Shown here: in pieces, positions 1 to 10,694 of the stretch
Layout: the number at the start of each line of letters is the position of its first letter
Position numbering within the stretch: the stretch's first letter is position 1
Assembly (NCBI GenBank): GCA_021397845.1
Contig: JAHSVC010000034.1
Location: 992,001-1,056,000, forward strand
DNA length: 64,000 nucleotides
Source of the DNA: Areca catechu
Lineage: Eukaryota; Streptophyta; Magnoliopsida; Arecales; Arecaceae
Direction of reading: 5' to 3'
Notes under the pieces: model-generated
Told to the model about the DNA's origin: nothing
The model's database searches: none
The model's input: only the letters and a program-made list of their open reading frames with translations
Translations under genes and position numbers: made by a program

Positions 1-1099
1 GGGGATTAGGTTTAAAAGAAATCAGGTTAGGGTTTAGAAGCGGGGCGGCTTGAAGCTTGATGAAGATCTTCTTGCTTGGTGGCCTAGGGCACTCCTTCTT
101 GGATGTGTGAAGGCTTGGACGGTAGTGAGTTAGGACATGGAAGGATGCTAGGGCATCAAGGAAACACCAACACAAACCAAAGAACCAAAAAAACAAAGTA
201 ACACAAGCTCGCAAGCTCAAAATAAATTCACCAGGGTTTTGATATCAAGAAAAAAAGTTGATTACAAGAGGGGGAGGGGTGGGGTATTTATAGAGTTCCC
301 ATGCCCTCACTAACCATGGTTACACTTGGGTTACAAGTCCTCTTCCAAATTGGAATACAAGTCCTTTCCTAGCTAGGTTAGAAAAACAAATCCCCATTAG
401 GTTAGGAATTGACCTAGTCTTCTCCTTTTTCCTTCATGCTTTGACTATTCTACTCAAGGACACCTCTTGGACTTGGTCAACACTTCAAGGATGCCTAGGA
501 GGACATGTTGGGCTTTTAGGGGAAGCAAGGGGCTGGCCCAAAGGGGCTTGGGTGCATGGGTTTGGGCCTCTGGAAGCTGGGGTGGCCTGGTAGCCTGGTA
601 GCAGGAATATTACATAGAATTTTGCTTCTTTAGGGCTTGGGCTTGGCACTTGGACTTGATTTCTTTGGGCTAGGATGTAGACGGACCTTTGAAATCATGG
701 ATGCCTAGTTTGGGAATATGCTCTGGCATCTGGACTGGAATCTGGGCATCTGGAAGATATCTGGAAAGAATCAGGGTTTCTGAAAGCATCTTGGATCCTG
801 GGTTGTCACACAAGATCCAATGGACTGATGTAGCGGCCTTTGACTCCTGGATGTGGCCTGGTGGAACTCCAAAATAGGGTGACCTCCTCTCTTGTACAAA
901 AATTGGGCTCATACTGGACTCATAATTGATGTACAAGACTCAAAATACTGACTAGGTTGAGGGTTGAGACAAATCAACTAACCTCAACTTATTACAGGAC
1001 TCAATCTTAATTGATTACAAAATTTTCAAAACTTTGACACATGACTAATTAAACCATATGGGATCCAAGAATCTTTGTTTGATTCTGGTGTCCCCACCA
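1..1099 (-). repeat. C0: chromovirus-type LTR, left part cut by window edge
   Basis: On the minus strand the sequence begins TGGTGGGGACACC at 1099, the same start as the C3 LTRs at 33878 and 38610. The body matches C3 in reverse complement, for example the stretch around 540-600 and the C3 segment near 39130-39200. A TATA-like motif lies at 282-293. Outside 1099 the sequence changes to Tat gag, so this LTR is inserted in T2. No internal chromovirus sequence follows, so it is a solo LTR or the 3' LTR of an element running off the left edge. Confidence 0.75.
282..293 (-). promoter_or_regulatory. TATA box of C0 LTR
   Basis: The minus strand reads CTATAAATACC at the expected place inside the LTR. 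The related LTR C4 has the same motif at 39871-39880, within a conserved block containing a G-rich run. Confidence 0.55.
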
Positions 1100-2015
1100 G
1101 TCTCTTCCTCCTTTTGCAGCATGAGGAAGAGTCAATCAGTGTTCCTCGGGGTCCGACTACGAGTCCTGAAATGGAAAAGAAAAAGCATTTCAAGCTGAGG
1201 GAAAGAATGGATTGTACCTGGTCGGATGGTAGAAAACCACATCCAAGCGACCTTCTTGAGAGTTGTGGGGAAGGCAATGTAGTGAAGGGCATCAGAGATG
1301 CCCTATACCATCATGTGGGCCTTACAGGTGTCCAGATGGTCCAGCGGGTCAGTGGTACTGTCGTAGGGATCCACCTACAAAATTTTGAAGTGGTGGGGGA
1401 TCAGCTCTCCCATGATCTCATCAGAGAAAGGCTGGCAGGAGTCGTGGACCTACCCCCCTTCGACTTTTTACCGATCAGCCAGTTCGGCGATGCGCTCCTT
1501 CATGCACAAGATTTTGCTGGTGTAGTCTCTTGAGAGTTCGATAGGATGTCGAATGCCATTAGGGATGGAATCAGTGAAGGAAGGCAAGGTGGACCTCACC
1601 CTCTTTCCTTCGGCACGAGCCCCCAAGGACTTTCAGGGCTCTAGAGCAGCATGAGAAAAAGGCTGAGGGATTTCTTGCCATCGATTTCCCTTAGTGGTGG
1701 GTTGATGGTTGGTGCAAGATACAGCAGGCGGCTGCTGCCGATTGTTAGCCACCTCTTGAAGATGCTGAACCACAGTAGTATGTGTGTCAATAAGGTTTAG
1801 CAGCGTTTGGAATTGCTGTAGTCCCAGAACAATGGTGGGTTCGGTGGCGACGGTGGCATCATTCTCTCTGGGAGGTCCTTCGGACCTGGATAGGGTGTGA
1901 CCTCTTCTGGCAGAGGTGTTCTGGACCCTTCTCTTTGCCATTGCTTGAATTAGTGGATGGATTCCTCCTTTTAGAGAAAGGTAATGGCCCCCTTCCTCTA
2001 TCACCAATTTGTTGC
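1100..2015 (-). pseudogene. T2: N-terminal gag fragment of a Tat-lineage Ty3/gypsy element
   Basis: Minus-strand translation across several frames gives the Tat-type gag signature: a stretch read as YDSTTDPLDHLDTCKAHM followed by an aliphatic block and WMWFSTIRPGTI (about 1170-1390). This corresponds to the capsid region that usually reads DGSTDP-DHL...RVWFSRLKPG. The N terminus is near 1940, where an open stretch (1633-2007) contains MAKRRVQNTSARRG. Frameshifts and stops make it nonfunctional. The gag is cut at 1100 by LTR C0, and the rest of T2 must lie beyond the left edge. Just right of the gag start (about 1990-2008) is a candidate PBS reading TTGGTGATAGAGGAAGG; I could not assign the tRNA. 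Confidence 0.7.
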
Positions 2016-2736
2016 TGCAACTTCACCCGGACCGGGCTCGGATGGTTGGGCTAGAGCGCTCTCCTACCGGTTCCTACAACAAAGTCTCCAAAGGCCATGG
2101 TGTTTCGATGGGAGACACTCTGATGCTTAAGTTAGCGAGAGCTTGAGGGCAACAGAATGGAGGAATCAAAAAGACAACGTATGGAGAAGGAAGAGTGCCT
2201 ATGTTAGCCTCAGCTTGCTTACCGCCCTGTGTCCCCCAGTTTACCTTATATAGGCATGGAACAGTGCCAAAATTCGTTAGGGGTGAAGCCTGGAAAGACT
2301 GATATGCTTCTAGGAGAATTCGATGAGTGGCCATGTGGCGCCAAGATAGGGCGATGTCGTGGGAGTAGTAGAGTAGTGGTGCTGATGTAGCAGGATTTTA
2401 TTATAACAAAATTCTGGTACCTATTGGAAGAGGCTTCTGGAGTTATTGCGATCCTTGGAGTGGGTTGGTCAGACCTCGACTGGAGAACGTCCGTCAGAGC
2501 TTCAGCAGGAAAACATTGGCCAGACCTAGCTGAAGTGGGTCGTTTGGACCTCTACTTTAGTGGGTCGGTCGGATCTCGAAGAAAAGGTTGACCGGACCTC
2601 AGCTAAAATGGGTCGTTCGGACCTCTACTTTAGTGTATCAATCAGACCTCGAAGGAGAACGTCCATGGATCTTCAGACTTCAGAAGAATGGTGGTCGGAC
2701 CTTAGCAAGAGTGGCAGTCCGGTTGGTGGTGAGCCA
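2016..2736 (-). repeat. T2: 5' LTR of Tat element, with U3 repeats
   Basis: The segment lies upstream (minus sense) of the T2 gag and PBS. It has TG at its plus-strand left end (TGCAACTTC, 2016) and CA at its right end (GAGCCA, 2736). A TATA motif is at 2244-2254. The U3 part, 2455-2700, carries several imperfect units built on TCGGTCGGAYCTCG and GGTCGTTYGGACCTCTACTTTAG. To the right is the remnant Athila LTR, which suggests T2 inserted there. Boundaries are inferred from TG..CA and from where Athila homology starts; the other LTR is not in the window. Confidence 0.55.
2244..2254 (-). promoter_or_regulatory. TATA box of T2 LTR
   Basis: Minus-strand CCTATATAAGG lies about 230 bp before the inferred LTR 3' end, a normal U3-R position. 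Confidence 0.6.
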
Positions 2737-3041
2737 ATTGGGTATAACAATACTAATATTAATTTATAAATATTATTATTGTTGTAACATAAAGAAAATA
2801 AAATAAAATATTTGTATGATGGATTCGAACTCCTAAATTACTTTTTTGTTTTCCTTAATTAATCAAATAAAATCACTTTCTTTTGAATCCACTATTTTTA
2901 TTTTAATCTTTTTACAATCTATCTTATTTTTCTCTTTTTCATGAAATAATTATCCTTGATCTTCGAGGATATAAACCCTACTCATCCTAGCTATAGTAAT
3001 GAGTTAGGTTTTATTTTTGATTGCCCTATGACAAGCAATCA
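2737..3041 (+). repeat. Athila 5' LTR remnant (3' part only)
   Basis: Shares with 13860-14145 the landmarks GGATTCGAACTCCT, AAATAATTATCCTTGAT, CCCTACTCATCCTA and the terminal ACAAGYRATCA. The left part is missing because T2 LTR starts at 2736. Confidence 0.8.
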
Positions 3042-3047
3042 AAATTT

Positions 3048-3067
3048 TGGTACCATTGCTGAGGATC
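3048..3067 (+). other. Athila primer binding site (tRNA-Asp type, decayed)
   Basis: Reads TGGTACCATTGCTGAGGATC, seven bases after the LTR end. It fits the Athila PBS consensus TGGCGCCGTTGCCGGGGAT with C-to-T and G-to-A changes, as expected from deamination of methylated DNA. Confidence 0.75.
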
Positions 3068-4069
3068 TAGACACAATTATTTTGCAAGAAAAAAAGTAAA
3101 AAATATTTCTTTTCTATTCTAATTATTGCTCTCTTTAGTTTTATTGCTTTCTTTATTTTAGTTACCTTATTTTTTAGATTTCCTTCGTTAGCATATAAAA
3201 AATTTACTTTCATTCTTTTCACCAGTTAACTCCTAACCTAATTAACCTTCTCTTTTAATTAACTACCTTAAATAACTAAAAGAAAAAAATGATATATTTC
3301 TATAACACTTAACTAATTTAAAGAAACAATTAACAAAACTTAAAAACTTTCTAATTTATTTGGGTACCTTGTCTTATTGTATTGCATTCTCATGAAATAC
3401 CTTAGGGCATAAATCCCTAAATAACATAAGGTTGGGATTTCATCATCCTTTCTTAGCCCATAACCACTACCCTTCATATTGCATAACCTAAACTTCAATT
3501 TAAAATCAATTAGATGTTGGTCCTAGAACATTCGAGCTTATCAGAACAAGGCATCCAAAAAAGTTAGATCGGATCAATATTAGCTGATCAGCTAGTATCT
3601 AGGAAAGAGGTTCAAGGATGATGCAGCCCTAAAGGAAAGTAGTTTTTAATTGGTTTCGTTGAGTAACCTGGCTAATTTATTTAGTATCTAAGGAAAGCAA
3701 TGGGGGGACCCCCATTGACCTTATCCTTACCTGGCTAGTTGGTTAGTTAGTCTTTGACTTGAAGGACTCCAAGGCGGTCATGGCAATTAGGAGCGATCTA
3801 GAGATAGGTTGACCCTAAGATAGAGAGTCTATTATTAGACAACTTGTTGCCAGTGATATTTAAGTCTAATTAAAACACCCGTCTCTATCATCTCTAGATT
3901 TAAGACTCTTTAGGACTTTTCTTTAGAACTATCTTCTTATCTATCCTTCCTTCCTCTTCTCCCCTCTTCTTCTAAAAAAAATCAAAATTGTTACTTGGAA
4001 AAGGGAGTCTGATCAACTAGTGAGAAGAGATTTAAACCCTATCCTTAAGGTTAACCATGAAAGAATTAG
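3068..4069 (+). other. Athila untranslated leader
   Basis: No coding sequence recognised. It is AT-rich and contains the shared leader module at 3590-3740. It ends where the gag reading (LRDYYYLIGSAQLSYIR, about 4085) begins. Confidence 0.6.
3590..3740 (+). ncRNA. Shared leader module, Athila copy (candidate structured RNA)
   Basis: Contains AGTATCTAGGAAAGAGGTTC (3594-3613), then GTAGTTTTTAATTGGTTTCG (3639-3658), AACCTGGCTAA, a short loop, TTAGTATCTAAGGAAAGCAA, GGGGGGACCCCC and a second ACCTGGCTAG. The order matches the Angela, C1 and C3 leaders. CTAA/TTAG and CGTTG/CAATG (one G-U pair) can form the inner and outer stems, and CCT/AGG lies between them. RNA function is inferred, not shown. 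Confidence 0.5.
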
Positions 4070-5460
4070 GACATCCTCTAAGCTTAAGAGACTATTACTA
4101 TCTGATTGGATCTGCCCAATTATCTTACATTCGATTGTCTTAAACTAATGCTACTAATTCAAGATTAAGCTTCAAATTATCAATATGCTCCCCAAATTCA
4201 TTGGAATTGATGTTGCTTATATTTTTATTAAAGAATTTGAGGAAGTGTGTAACACTATGAGAATATATGAACTCTTGGAAGATGCCATTAAACTTAGGTT
4301 GATTAATTTTCCCTAAATAAAAATACCAAGAAATGGTTGTATAGTTACCTATCCAATCAATTACAACATGGGAGGTTTTGTTCAAACATTCTTGAGGAAG
4401 TTCTTCCCCACACCATAAAATAGTCAAGTTAAGAAATAAAAGCACCCAATTTTATCAATTATGGAGAGGGCCCTTCTAGAAATAGCTAGACCAATTTAAG
4501 AACCTTTTAAGCCAATGTCCATATCATGGGATGGAGACTTGGAGACTATGCCAAATATTTTATGAAGGTCTAAACCCAAATTCTAGAACTATACTTGAGT
4601 CGATGTGTCATGGTGAATTTAGCAGAAACCATCAAATGAAGCCTGACAATTTCTAGAGGACTTAGCAGAAAAGAGTTTACAATGGGAGGGAACTAGGAAA
4701 TCTGAAAACACACCATCAAGGGGTGCTATGCACCAAATCTCAACATCCATAGCCGAAGAGGCTAAGATTGCATCCTTGATTCGTAGGATAAAGCAAGTCT
4801 TGGAATTCATGGGATAGGCCCCTATAAATCATGTGAACCAAGTATCCATGCCTGTAAGTAATGGATGCAATGATCTAGGACATGTAGTAGAAGAGTGTCC
4901 CCACTTCATGATCCAAACTGAAAATGGTTATGCATAGGTAAACGCAACCTATCAAAAATGACCAATAACCTCTATGCATAAACCTACAACCTAGGGTGGA
5001 GGAACCATCCAAACTTTTTCTGGTCACAAGGTCCTAATGCTGGTGGTCCTAAGGCCTATTTCTATAGGAAACAACCCACCAGTCAATGATAATGAAAAGA
5101 GATTTAGTTCTCTAGAGAAAGTCCTAGAAACTCTAGTTAAATCCCAAGCTGACAGCTATACCATAATTAATGGCACGAATGCTACCCTGAATAACTTTAT
5201 GCAGAGCATGGGTCAATAGTTATCTTCTAATATCTAGGCTATAGCTCATTTGGAGATGCAAGTAGGTTAGTTAGCCACAACTATGAGTGAGAGGGAATGG
5301 GATAAACTGTTGAGTCAGCTTGAGGCTAACCCTAGAATTCTAAATAATCAAGGACCAAAACATGGAACCAGATTAACCAATTAAATGCTATCAATACATT
5401 GAGATCTGGGAGACAAATAGATAATCAGGTGGGTGCATATGAAGAAGAAGAATAAGACTT
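4070..5460 (+). pseudogene. gag: Athila gag
   Basis: Translated in shifting plus frames, this shows the Athila gag pattern: an LRDYY N terminus, an SITTW-like motif near 4350, KIVKLRNKSTQFYQLW with a following QFKNLLSQCPYHGM (about 4420-4520), then FYEGLNPNSRTILES (about 4555-4600). A C-terminal coiled segment follows, with an open stretch at 5037-5219 (ENNPPVNDNEKRFSSLEK-like, ending NNFMQSMGQ). It forms the virus-like particle in active relatives. Many stops make it dead. Confidence 0.75.
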
Positions 5461-5499
5461 ACTCTTTGAACAACTAACTAAGTAGGGTTAGCTCGAAGC

Positions 5500-6240
5500 A
5501 CCCGAGGCATCAAAACTTGATATAACACCCAATCCACTAGCCAAGCCCTTGCTAGAATCTGATGAACCAAATACCAAGGTTGTAGGACCATTCCTAAACA
5601 AACTTAAGCCCAACCAAAATTTAGCCCAATTGGATAAGATTTTGGAGATCTTTAAGCAAGTTAAAGTGAATATTTCTTTACTAGATATGATCCAATAGGT
5701 CCTAGCTTATACTAAATTATTTAAGGACCTGTGTACCAAGAAGAAGACCACCAATGTATCTAAGAGAGCCTTCTTGGTAGCTAGTGTGAGATCTTACCTA
5801 TCAAACCACATGCCACTGAAATATAAAGATCTAGGGTCACCCATTATTTTATGCATTGTTAGAAACACCCTCATCCATAAGGCTCTATAGCTTAGGGGTA
5901 AGTGTCAATATATTGCCATATTCAATATACAAGCAATTAGTATTGGGGGAACTAAAGCTCATGGAAATGACCATACAGCTGGTAGATTGATCTTTAAAAG
6001 TTCAAGAAAAATAATAGAGGATGTGCTAATCAAAGTTAGTGACTTATTTACTTGGTAGATTTTGTGGTTCTAGAAATTAACCGGTAACGAACCCAAGAAT
6101 CACATCCCAATTATACTAGGTAGACCATTTTTGGCCACAGCTAATGTCCAAATCAATTATCGAAATGGACTAATGAAACTTTCTTTTAGAAAAATATCAA
6201 TAGACTTGAATATTTTTAATCCACTAATACAAATCAAATA
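5500..6240 (+). pseudogene. Athila protease region
   Basis: The best block is IPIILGRPFLATANVQINY (about 6107-6165), the ILGRPFL motif that follows the aspartic protease active site in Athila Gag-Pol. The segment between gag and this motif is damaged, and I do not see an intact D-S/T-G triad. It would process Gag-Pol. The 460 bases after 6240 give only weak linker-like translation. Confidence 0.6.
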
Positions 6241-6640
6241 AGCAACTTGAACTGTGTTCAGGATAATGTCCATGATTTGATTGACCTTAGCGATGAGGAG
6301 CTTGACCTAGAACTCTGGATGAATCAAGATGGAAAGGAAGTTAATGAGGTTACTGTAATTAATGAAAATCAAGATGGGAACCTTCATTGAACCACTTGAG
6401 ATAATGGCCGGACCATTATCCAAACCATCAATGGTGGAAGCACCCAAATTGAAACTAAAACTACTTTCCAAGTATCTCAAATATGCATGCCTAGATCTTC
6501 AGAAGCCTTGCCAGTGATCATTTTAGTAGACCTAGACTCCACATAAGAGAGAAAATTATTAAGTGTCCTTAGAGAAAATAGAGAGGCTTTAGGATGGACC
6601 ATGGCTAATATAAAGGAGATCAACCCCTTGATTGTTCAAC
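6241..6640 (+). other. Athila protease-RT linker
   Basis: No domain recognised. Translations are acidic and broken by stops, as in the linker between protease and RT in this lineage. Confidence 0.4.
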
Positions 6641-7540
6641 ATAGATTCACCTAGGGGAGGAAGCCAAGCCTATAAGAGACTTCGAAAGGAGACTCAACCC
6701 AGCTTTAAAAGAGGTCGTAAAGAAAGATATTATAAAACTCCTTGGTAATAGCATAATCTATCCAATTTCAGATAGTTCTTGGATAAGTCCTGTGCAACTA
6801 GTACTCAAGAAGTTAGAAGTTACTATAATCCAAAATGATAATAATGAATTGGTTCCAACTAGAATTCAAATTGGATGGAGGGTTTACAACGACTATAGAA
6901 AATTAAATGCAACCACTAGGAAGGACCATTTCCCTCTACCCTTCATAGACCAAATGCTAGAATGATTAGCTGGGCATGACTTTTACTACTTTTTGGATAG
7001 ATACTTTGGTTACAATCAGATCACTATAGCCTTAGAAGATCAAGAGAAGATGATATTCAACTATCCATATAGAATCTTCGCCTATAAATGTATGCCCTTT
7101 GGCTTATGTAATGCACCATCAACTTTTCAAAGGTATATGATTAGTATTTTCTTAGACACGGTCGAACAATTTCTTAAAATTTTCATGGATGACTTTTTCA
7201 TCTTTGGGTGTACTTTTCTAAATGCCTATAATACCTCAGACTAATCTTGGAGAGATGTGAGGAAAAGCATCTAGTACTAAATTGAAAAATATCAATTTAT
7301 GGTGAAGGCAAAGTCCTTGGCCATGTAATTTCAAAAAGGGATATAGAAGTAGATAAAGCCAAGGTAGATATGATTGCAAATCTTTCCTCACCTAAATTAG
7401 TCAAAGAAATTAGATCACTCCTTGGGCATGCTAGATTTTATAGAAGATTTTTCAAGAATTTTAGCAAAATGGCTTGACATTAACTAACCTATTAGCCAAA
7501 GAAGTCAAATTTGACTTTACATCTAAACATCTTGAGTCTT
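6641..7540 (+). pseudogene. Athila reverse transcriptase
   Basis: Conserved RT blocks are readable: VYNDYRKLNATTRKDHFPLP (about 6879-6940), IDQMLE then a stop, FLDRYFGYNQITIALEDQEK (6993 on), MPFGLCNAPSTFQRYM (about 7092-7140) and the catalytic FMDDFFIFG at 7185-7210 (family YxDD). A clean open stretch of 83 codons covers 6993-7244. The DHFPLPFIDQMLE and MPFGLCNAP wording is characteristic of the Athila clade. Frame breaks occur near 6965 and 7245. Confidence 0.85.
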
Positions 7541-8105
7541 TGAATATTTAAAGAAAGAATTAACTTCAATGTCAATTATTTGCCTACATGTACTTTTGAG
7601 CTCATGTATGATGCATCTGATCATGCCATAAGAGCGGTCCTAGGTTAAAGAATTGATAAGCTATCTCGAGTAATTACTATGCTAGTAAGATCTTAAATAA
7701 AGCATAGCTCAACTATTCAACTATAGAGAAGAAATTTTTAGCTATGATATTTGCATTATAAAATTTAGGTATTATTCAGTAGGGTCTCATGTAATAATCT
7801 ATGCTGATCATTTAGCTATTAGGCATCTTCTTTTGAAGAAAGATGCTAAGGCATGTTTAATTAGATGGATCTTACTCTTACAAGAATTCAACCTAGAGAT
7901 TAGGAATAAAATGGGTACTAAAAATGCAGTGGTTGATCATCTATCTAGGCTAGCGATCATACCCATTGAAGAATTATCTATCAATGAGTCCTTTCCTGAT
8001 GAACAACTTATGTCCATTACCATAAAACCATGGTATGTTGACATAGTTAATTATTTAGTCATTGCTAAAATTTCGATGCACTGGAACACTCAAGATAAAA
8101 ATTAA
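7541..8105 (+). pseudogene. Athila RNase H and connection
   Basis: An ELMYDASDHAIRAVLG-type reading near 7600-7650 and the open stretch 7833-8105 ([20 protein letters not shown], then VVDHLSRLA) are the RNase H C terminus of Athila elements. Nonsense changes separate the blocks. Its role would be to degrade genomic RNA during reverse transcription. Confidence 0.75.
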
Positions 8106-8441
8106 TTTTTTTCCAAGTAAAGTACTTTATTTAGGATTTTCCATATTTATTTAAACAATGTTTTGATCTAATTATTAAAAGATGCATCCTGGATCAAGAA
8201 GTTAGAAAATATTATCCTTTTGTCTTGACTAGCTTGTGGTGGCCATTTTGGAGCTAAAAAGATAGCAACAAAGGTGTGCTAATGTGGATTCTATTGGTCT
8301 AACCTATTTAAAGATGTTTACAAATATTGCATAAGTTGTATTAGATGCTAGCAAATAGGTTGGATCATGAAGAGAGATATGATGCCTATGAATCCAATTT
8401 TTATTATAGAAATTTTTGACATATGAGGAATTAACTTTATG

Positions 8442-8729
8442 GGATGTATTTCTTAAGAAACTTTACAATAATTTTGTTGTCATTAGTTTACGAGGTATTG
8501 CCTCAACTCGCTTGGAGAGCTAATCTACGGCTACTAAAATATACTCATTTCAAAAGATTTTATAGAAATTTTTGATATATGAGGAATTAACTTTATGTGA
8601 TCAATTCTAAAATCTTTTGAAATGAGTATATTTTAGTAGCTGTAGATTAGCTCTCCAAGCGAGTTGAGGCAATACCTTGTAAAACTAATGACAACAAAAT
8701 TATTATAAAATTTATTAAGAAATACATCC
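8442..8729. repeat. Inverted repeat with arms of about 120 bp inside Athila integrase
   Basis: Left arm 8442-8561 is the reverse complement of right arm 8609-8729 with only scattered mismatches; the loop is 8562-8608. The right arm is the authentic integrase coding strand, so the left arm is an inverted copy. A second, direct duplication of about 42 bp (8403-8441 and 8562-8603, both reading ATGAGGAATTAACTTTATG) flanks the left arm. Confidence 0.9.
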
Positions 8730-8999
8730 TCTCCTACTTTGGTATTCCAAGGGCTATCATTAGTGATCGCGGAATACACTTATGTAATCAATCCTTTGCA
8801 TCCTGATGAAAATATAATATTACCCATAAGATGGCCACACCCTATCTCCCACAAATAAGTGGGCAAGTAGAAGTTTCCAATCGATAGATTAAATATATCT
8901 TAGAGAAGACCGTGAGTGCCAATAGAAAAGATTGGTCATTGAAGCTAATGAATGCATTATGGGCATATCGCACTACCTTCAAGACCAACTTAGGAATAT

Positions 9000-9004
9000 C
9001 TCTG
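9000..9004. repeat. Decayed target-site duplication of the Sirevirus solo LTR
   Basis: CTCTC before the LTR against CTCCA at 10695-10699 after it. Three of five bases match, and the uninterrupted host codons need one copy of CTCCA. Confidence 0.45.
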
Positions 9005-10694
9005 TTGACCCCATAAGTGATTTTGATGATAACAAAATATTGGAACATGCATTTATTTTACTAACAACTCTTTAAGTGTGTTACAAGTTTTTGTAGGATG
9101 ATTCTAACGCTCAGTTACAACTCCTACATCCTTAGTTTTTGAAATGAGTTATGTTGTAAGTGATTCATGTAAAGAAGAACCCAAAGAAAAGGTTAAGTAA
9201 AAATCATGAAAATGGGTTACTCTGGGTTGTTTCAAGCTTAAAATCTCTTAGAGAAGATTGTTAGAAGAGTTGGAAAGACTCTTGAATGTTTGAAGTCTTG
9301 CTGGATGAATTTTGGAGAAGAATTGAAATTTTACTGAAGAACTCATCTGAGTAGACTTGAAGCAAAGGAGCCGACTCTGGCACATGGCATGCACGAAGAT
9401 TTCTGGCACGCAGATATCCAAGCTGACTCTAAGGGACCTAAGCCGACTCGTCCAGAACAAGATTTTCTGAATCAGACAATCGAGCCGACCCGAAGGAAGT
9501 CCGAGCCGACTACATTATTTGTTAGACATCTGAGCCAACTCTTTAGAGATTTGAGTCGACTCCTCTATAGTCCAGAAGAAAGAGTTCTGAGTGAATAGCA
9601 ACCGAGCTGACTCTAATGAATCCGAGCTAACTCTTCCAGACTATAATTCTGAAGGCCTATGAATCCTAATCGACTCGAAGTAAGGTGAGCTGACTCTTTC
9701 AGAGCAAGGAATCAAGCTACTAAGAAATAGAGCCGACTCGATTGAAGAGAGGTGCCTCGACCAGAACTACTCTATGGATCCGAGCCGACTCGAGTAGATA
9801 TGAGCTGACTCGAAGGTCAATTTCAAGCTTATAACGGCTAGTTCAATGACTTGAAATTTGAATCCAAAAAGTGCTCCAACGAATAAATGTCACATCCCAA
9901 CAGTCTATGATGACTAAAACTACTTGAGAAGAGTACAAGACTATATATTTGAGGGATTGGGACCTCTTTTAAGTAAGACGCAAGTAAGAGAATGCTAGGT
10001 TGAATATCCAAGAAAGCTTGAGAGCAAGAGAGCACTAAAGAGCATTCAAGATAGTCATCAAGTCTTCACCAACTCACATCTGAAGCTTGAAGCAATTATT
10101 GAGGAAGCTGAAGAAGCCATTAAAGTGCATTGAAGTGCAATCAAGAAGGTTCTCTTGAGCTGCATCAGCAACCATCCGACAAAATTTGTTTGTCATTCTG
10201 TTGCTTTCTCTTTACAATTCCTTTTGAATTGTTGGATTGTTGGTGAGGCCAGTCTAAAAACCAAGTGGGTTGTTAGTGATCTCGTTGAAAACTAGTTGTA
10301 AGGGTTCTTGGTGGTCCTGGTAAAATCAAGTTGGGTTCTTGGTGATCCTGTTTAAAACCAAGTCTTGGGTTTCTTTAGTAAGCCTGGTTTAAAAATCAAA
10401 AGGAGTGAGGTTTGGATTGTGAGCCTGTTAAAACAATCTGACTGTATTCCAGTGGGGGATATAGTGGAAACCCCAAGTGATAATCTTCAGTAGTGGACAT
10501 AGGAGCTGGTTGCTCTGAACCACTATAATTTCTATATGTTTGTGTTATGCACTTCTATCTACTTTCACTTTTGCTTTTAATTATCTATACCATAGCATTT
10601 AACACTTTAAAGTAGTTTTCAAAGAGCACTTAATTGCTTTAATTTTTTAAATTTCTAATTCACCCCCGTCTTGGAAAAGCCACTTGGGCAAAAA
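9005..10694 (+). mobile_element. Sirevirus-type solo LTR with GAGYYGACTC array
   Basis: Starts TGTTGACCCC with GATTTTGATGATAACAAA, and ends in an AATTCACCCCCGTCTTGG block, both typical of Sirevirus LTRs; the LTR at 47058-48452 has the counterparts. About 14 copies of a motif around GAGCCGACTC/GAGTCGACTC lie between 9368 and 9815. The last bases are GGGCAAAA where CA is expected, so the 3' terminus has decayed. No internal sequence is present, so it formed by LTR-LTR recombination. Confidence 0.8.

Noticed and set aside
3590..3740. Hammerhead ribozyme (retrozyme-like) in leader modules
   Set aside because: I see no CTGATGA plus GAAA core arrangement in any of the four copies.
9005..10694. Host gene or promoter between integrase halves
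   Set aside because: Ends, motif array and the in-frame rejoining of integrase show a solo LTR.
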